Of a DNA stretch of 7,475 nucleotides, positions 6,210 through 7,475 are shown piece by piece. The DNA is from Propionibacteriaceae bacterium (GTDB lineage: Bacteria > Actinomycetota > Actinomycetes > Propionibacteriales > Propionibacteriaceae), in the NCBI GenBank assembly GCA_030544185.1, contig JAUNRO010000156.1, forward strand, positions 1-7,475, written 5' to 3'. Made by a program: the position numbers and the translations under genes. Position 1 is the first letter of the stretch. Each line of letters begins with the position of its first letter. The notes under the pieces were generated by a model. That model was not told the DNA's origin and did no database searches. It saw only the letters and a list, made by a program, of their open reading frames with translations.

Positions 6210-7432
6210 CGGACGACCTCCAGGGTCTGCTCGGCATAGATGTCGGCGAGTCGCGCGGAGACGCTGAGCCAGTCCTGGCCCTGCACCCGCACGAGGCCAC
6301 CGAATGACAGTCGCGTGTGCGCGGCGTCGTCGGTCAGCAGTTCGGTGATGGCCTCGGCCCAGACCTGCGGATCGCGGGAGTCGAGCACGATCCCGGTCCG
6401 GCCGTCCTGAACCGATTCGACGAGCCCGCCGGCAGCGGTCGCGACGACGGGTACGCCGGAGGCGGCGGCCTCCAACGCCACCAGGCCGAACGTCTCCGAA
6501 TGCGACGGCACGAGCAGCAGCCGCGCGCCCCGCATCATCGACGCGAACTCCGGGCGCGGACGCGAGCCGGAATAGACGACATCGCCCGCAACGCCGAGGT
6601 GATGGACGAGCATCTCGATCTGGCCGTGATAGTCCGCGAAATCGGCGGAGGTTTCTCCCGCAATCACGAGGTGGGGCCGGATCCCCGGGTCGATACGGGC
6701 GAGCGCCTCGAGCGCGAGGTCGGGACCCTTGAGCGGCTGGAGGCGGGCCGCGAACAGGACATAGGGCCGCCCCATCTCACAGCAGCGCCAGCTCGGCTCC
6801 CCCGGCGACAGTGGCCGGAACAGCTGCGTATCCACTCCGGGGTGCAGCACCTGGATGCGCGCCGGATCGGCGCCGCAGCGCTCGACGACCGTGCGGCCCT
6901 CGGCCTGCGAGACAGCGATCACGATGTCGGATTCCTTGGCGATCAGCGCCTCGCCCGGCACTCGGCGTGGCGACTCCGGCGGCTCGCCGTCGGCGAGTGG
7001 ATGGTCCGGCAGGGCGGCGACGGAGTGATAGCTCTGGAGATGCGGCACGCCCAGCTCGCGCGCGACTCCAAGCGCCGCGACACCGGACATCCAGTGGTGG
7101 GAGTGCACGAGCTGGACGGGCTCGAGCGCCGTCTCGAGCTCGCGCAACCGCCGGCGCAGACCGGCGGTGAACTGATCGAGGTAGTCGTCGATGCGGCTCT
7201 TCGGCAGGGGTTTGGCGGGGCCGGCGTCGAGGGTGTGCAGGCGGACGCCCGGGGCGGTCTGGACGATGTCCGGCGCTTCCGGATCGTCGCGGCGGGTGAA
7301 CAGCTCCACCTGGTGGCCAAGCTGGCCCAGGGATTCCGCCTGCTCCCGGACCACCGCGTTCATGCCGCCGCCATCCCCCGTGCCCAGGGCAGTGTAGGGC
7401 GAGGTGTGCAAGGAGACCTTTGCGACGCGCAT
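6206..7432 (-). CDS. mshA: GT4 glycosyltransferase, MshA-like (D-inositol-3-phosphate glycosyltransferase)
   Basis: MshA joins UDP-GlcNAc to inositol-phosphate, the first committed step of mycothiol synthesis, in the cytoplasm. The 408-residue protein shows the MshA pattern: SLHTSP (7-12), GTGDGGGMN (17-25, N25), FTRR (45-48), DAGP (69-72), K78, HSHHWMSG (110-117), LADGEPPESPRR (146-157), the nucleotide-sugar motif ARLQPLKGP (229-237; R230, K235) and the GT4 C-terminal motif PSHSETFGLVALE (309-321, E313). Against the C. glutamicum MshA acceptor site (K78, Y110, T134, R154, from memory), K and R are kept, but Y is His113 and T is Ser137. The start ATG at 7432 has no good ribosome site. A TAGTCT box 6 bases upstream suggests a leaderless transcript. 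It overlaps mshB by 4 bases. A related GT4 enzyme with another phosphorylated acceptor is the main alternative. Confidence 0.82.
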   Translation of the reverse strand: MRVAKVSLHTSPYTALGTGDGGGMNAVVREQAESLGQLGHQVELFTRRDDPEAPDIVQTAPGVRLHTLDAGPAKPLPKSRIDDYLDQFTAGLRRRLRELETALEPVQLVHSHHWMSGVAALGVARELGVPHLQSYHSVAALPDHPLADGEPPESPRRVPGEALIAKESDIVIAVSQAEGRTVVERCGADPARIQVLHPGVDTQLFRPLSPGEPSWRCCEMGRPYVLFAARLQPLKGPDLALEALARIDPGIRPHLVIAGETSADFADYHGQIEMLVHHLGVAGDVVYSGSRPRPEFASMMRGARLLLVPSHSETFGLVALEAAASGVPVVATAAGGLVESVQDGRTGIVLDSRDPQVWAEAITELLTDDAAHTRLSFGGLVRVQGQDWLSVSARLADIYAEQTLEVVR

Positions 7433-7438
7433 GGAGAG

Positions 7439-7465
7439 AGACTAGTCCTGTTCGACCGCGGGTCG
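7439..7465 (-). promoter_or_regulatory. Candidate promoter of mshAB with overlapping inverted repeat
   Basis: TAGTCT (7439-7444, minus strand) fits TANNNT and ends 6 bases before the mshA ATG, which would make the A of the start codon the first transcribed base. No clear TTGACA is visible 17-18 bases upstream. A short inverted repeat, CGACC-GCG-GGTCG (7453-7465), lies in the -35 zone and could be a regulator site, though 5-base arms are modest evidence in GC-rich DNA. Confidence 0.4.
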
Positions 7466-7475
7466 TTCCGGGCCA

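Noticed and set aside
5442..6239. Plus-strand open frame opposite mshB
   Set aside because: The minus strand has a complete PIG-L motif set; the plus frame has no domain signature and no ribosome site I can see.

Overview
The window is GC-rich DNA from an actinobacterium (Actinomycetota). Three things point there: a pair of genes resembling the mycothiol enzymes MshA and MshB, a PknB-type Ser/Thr kinase, and a Tat-targeted phosphoesterase. The order or family cannot be fixed from the sequence alone. Every gene I can support lies on the minus strand; the long plus-strand open frames are shadows of them. There is no RNA gene, CRISPR array, insertion sequence or gene-free stretch over 300 bases.

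In transcription order (high to low coordinates), the first unit is mshA-mshB (7432 to 5478): a GT4 glycosyltransferase and a PIG-L deacetylase joined by an ATGA stop/start overlap. They fit the first and third steps of mycothiol synthesis (GlcNAc-inositol phosphate formation, then deacetylation). The glycosyltransferase keeps most MshA hallmarks but has changes in the acceptor-phosphate pocket, and the deacetylase is shorter than usual. mshA may be read from a leaderless transcript.

Next comes a single Tat-exported metallophosphoesterase (5305 to 4091), with its own strong ribosome-binding site. Its 3' side runs into a 221-base intergenic region holding three clear structures: a small stem-loop just after the stop, a 52-base concentric inverted repeat, and a perfect 18-base palindrome that looks like an operator.

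The last unit starts at 3869. An ABC ATPase of the LolD/MacB type overlaps (ATGA) a ten-helix FtsX-type permease. After 63 bases comes lgt (lipoprotein diacylglyceryl transferase), and after another 60 bases a Ser/Thr kinase that runs off the left edge. The Lgt looks proteobacterial in its core motifs but carries an acidic, Pro/Ala-rich tail of the kind common in actinobacteria.

I see no single unmistakable new system. The strongest leads are the altered MshA/MshB pair, the two intergenic symmetric elements, the proteobacterial-looking Lgt, and the presence of an exported phosphatase beside a pathway that needs a phosphatase step.
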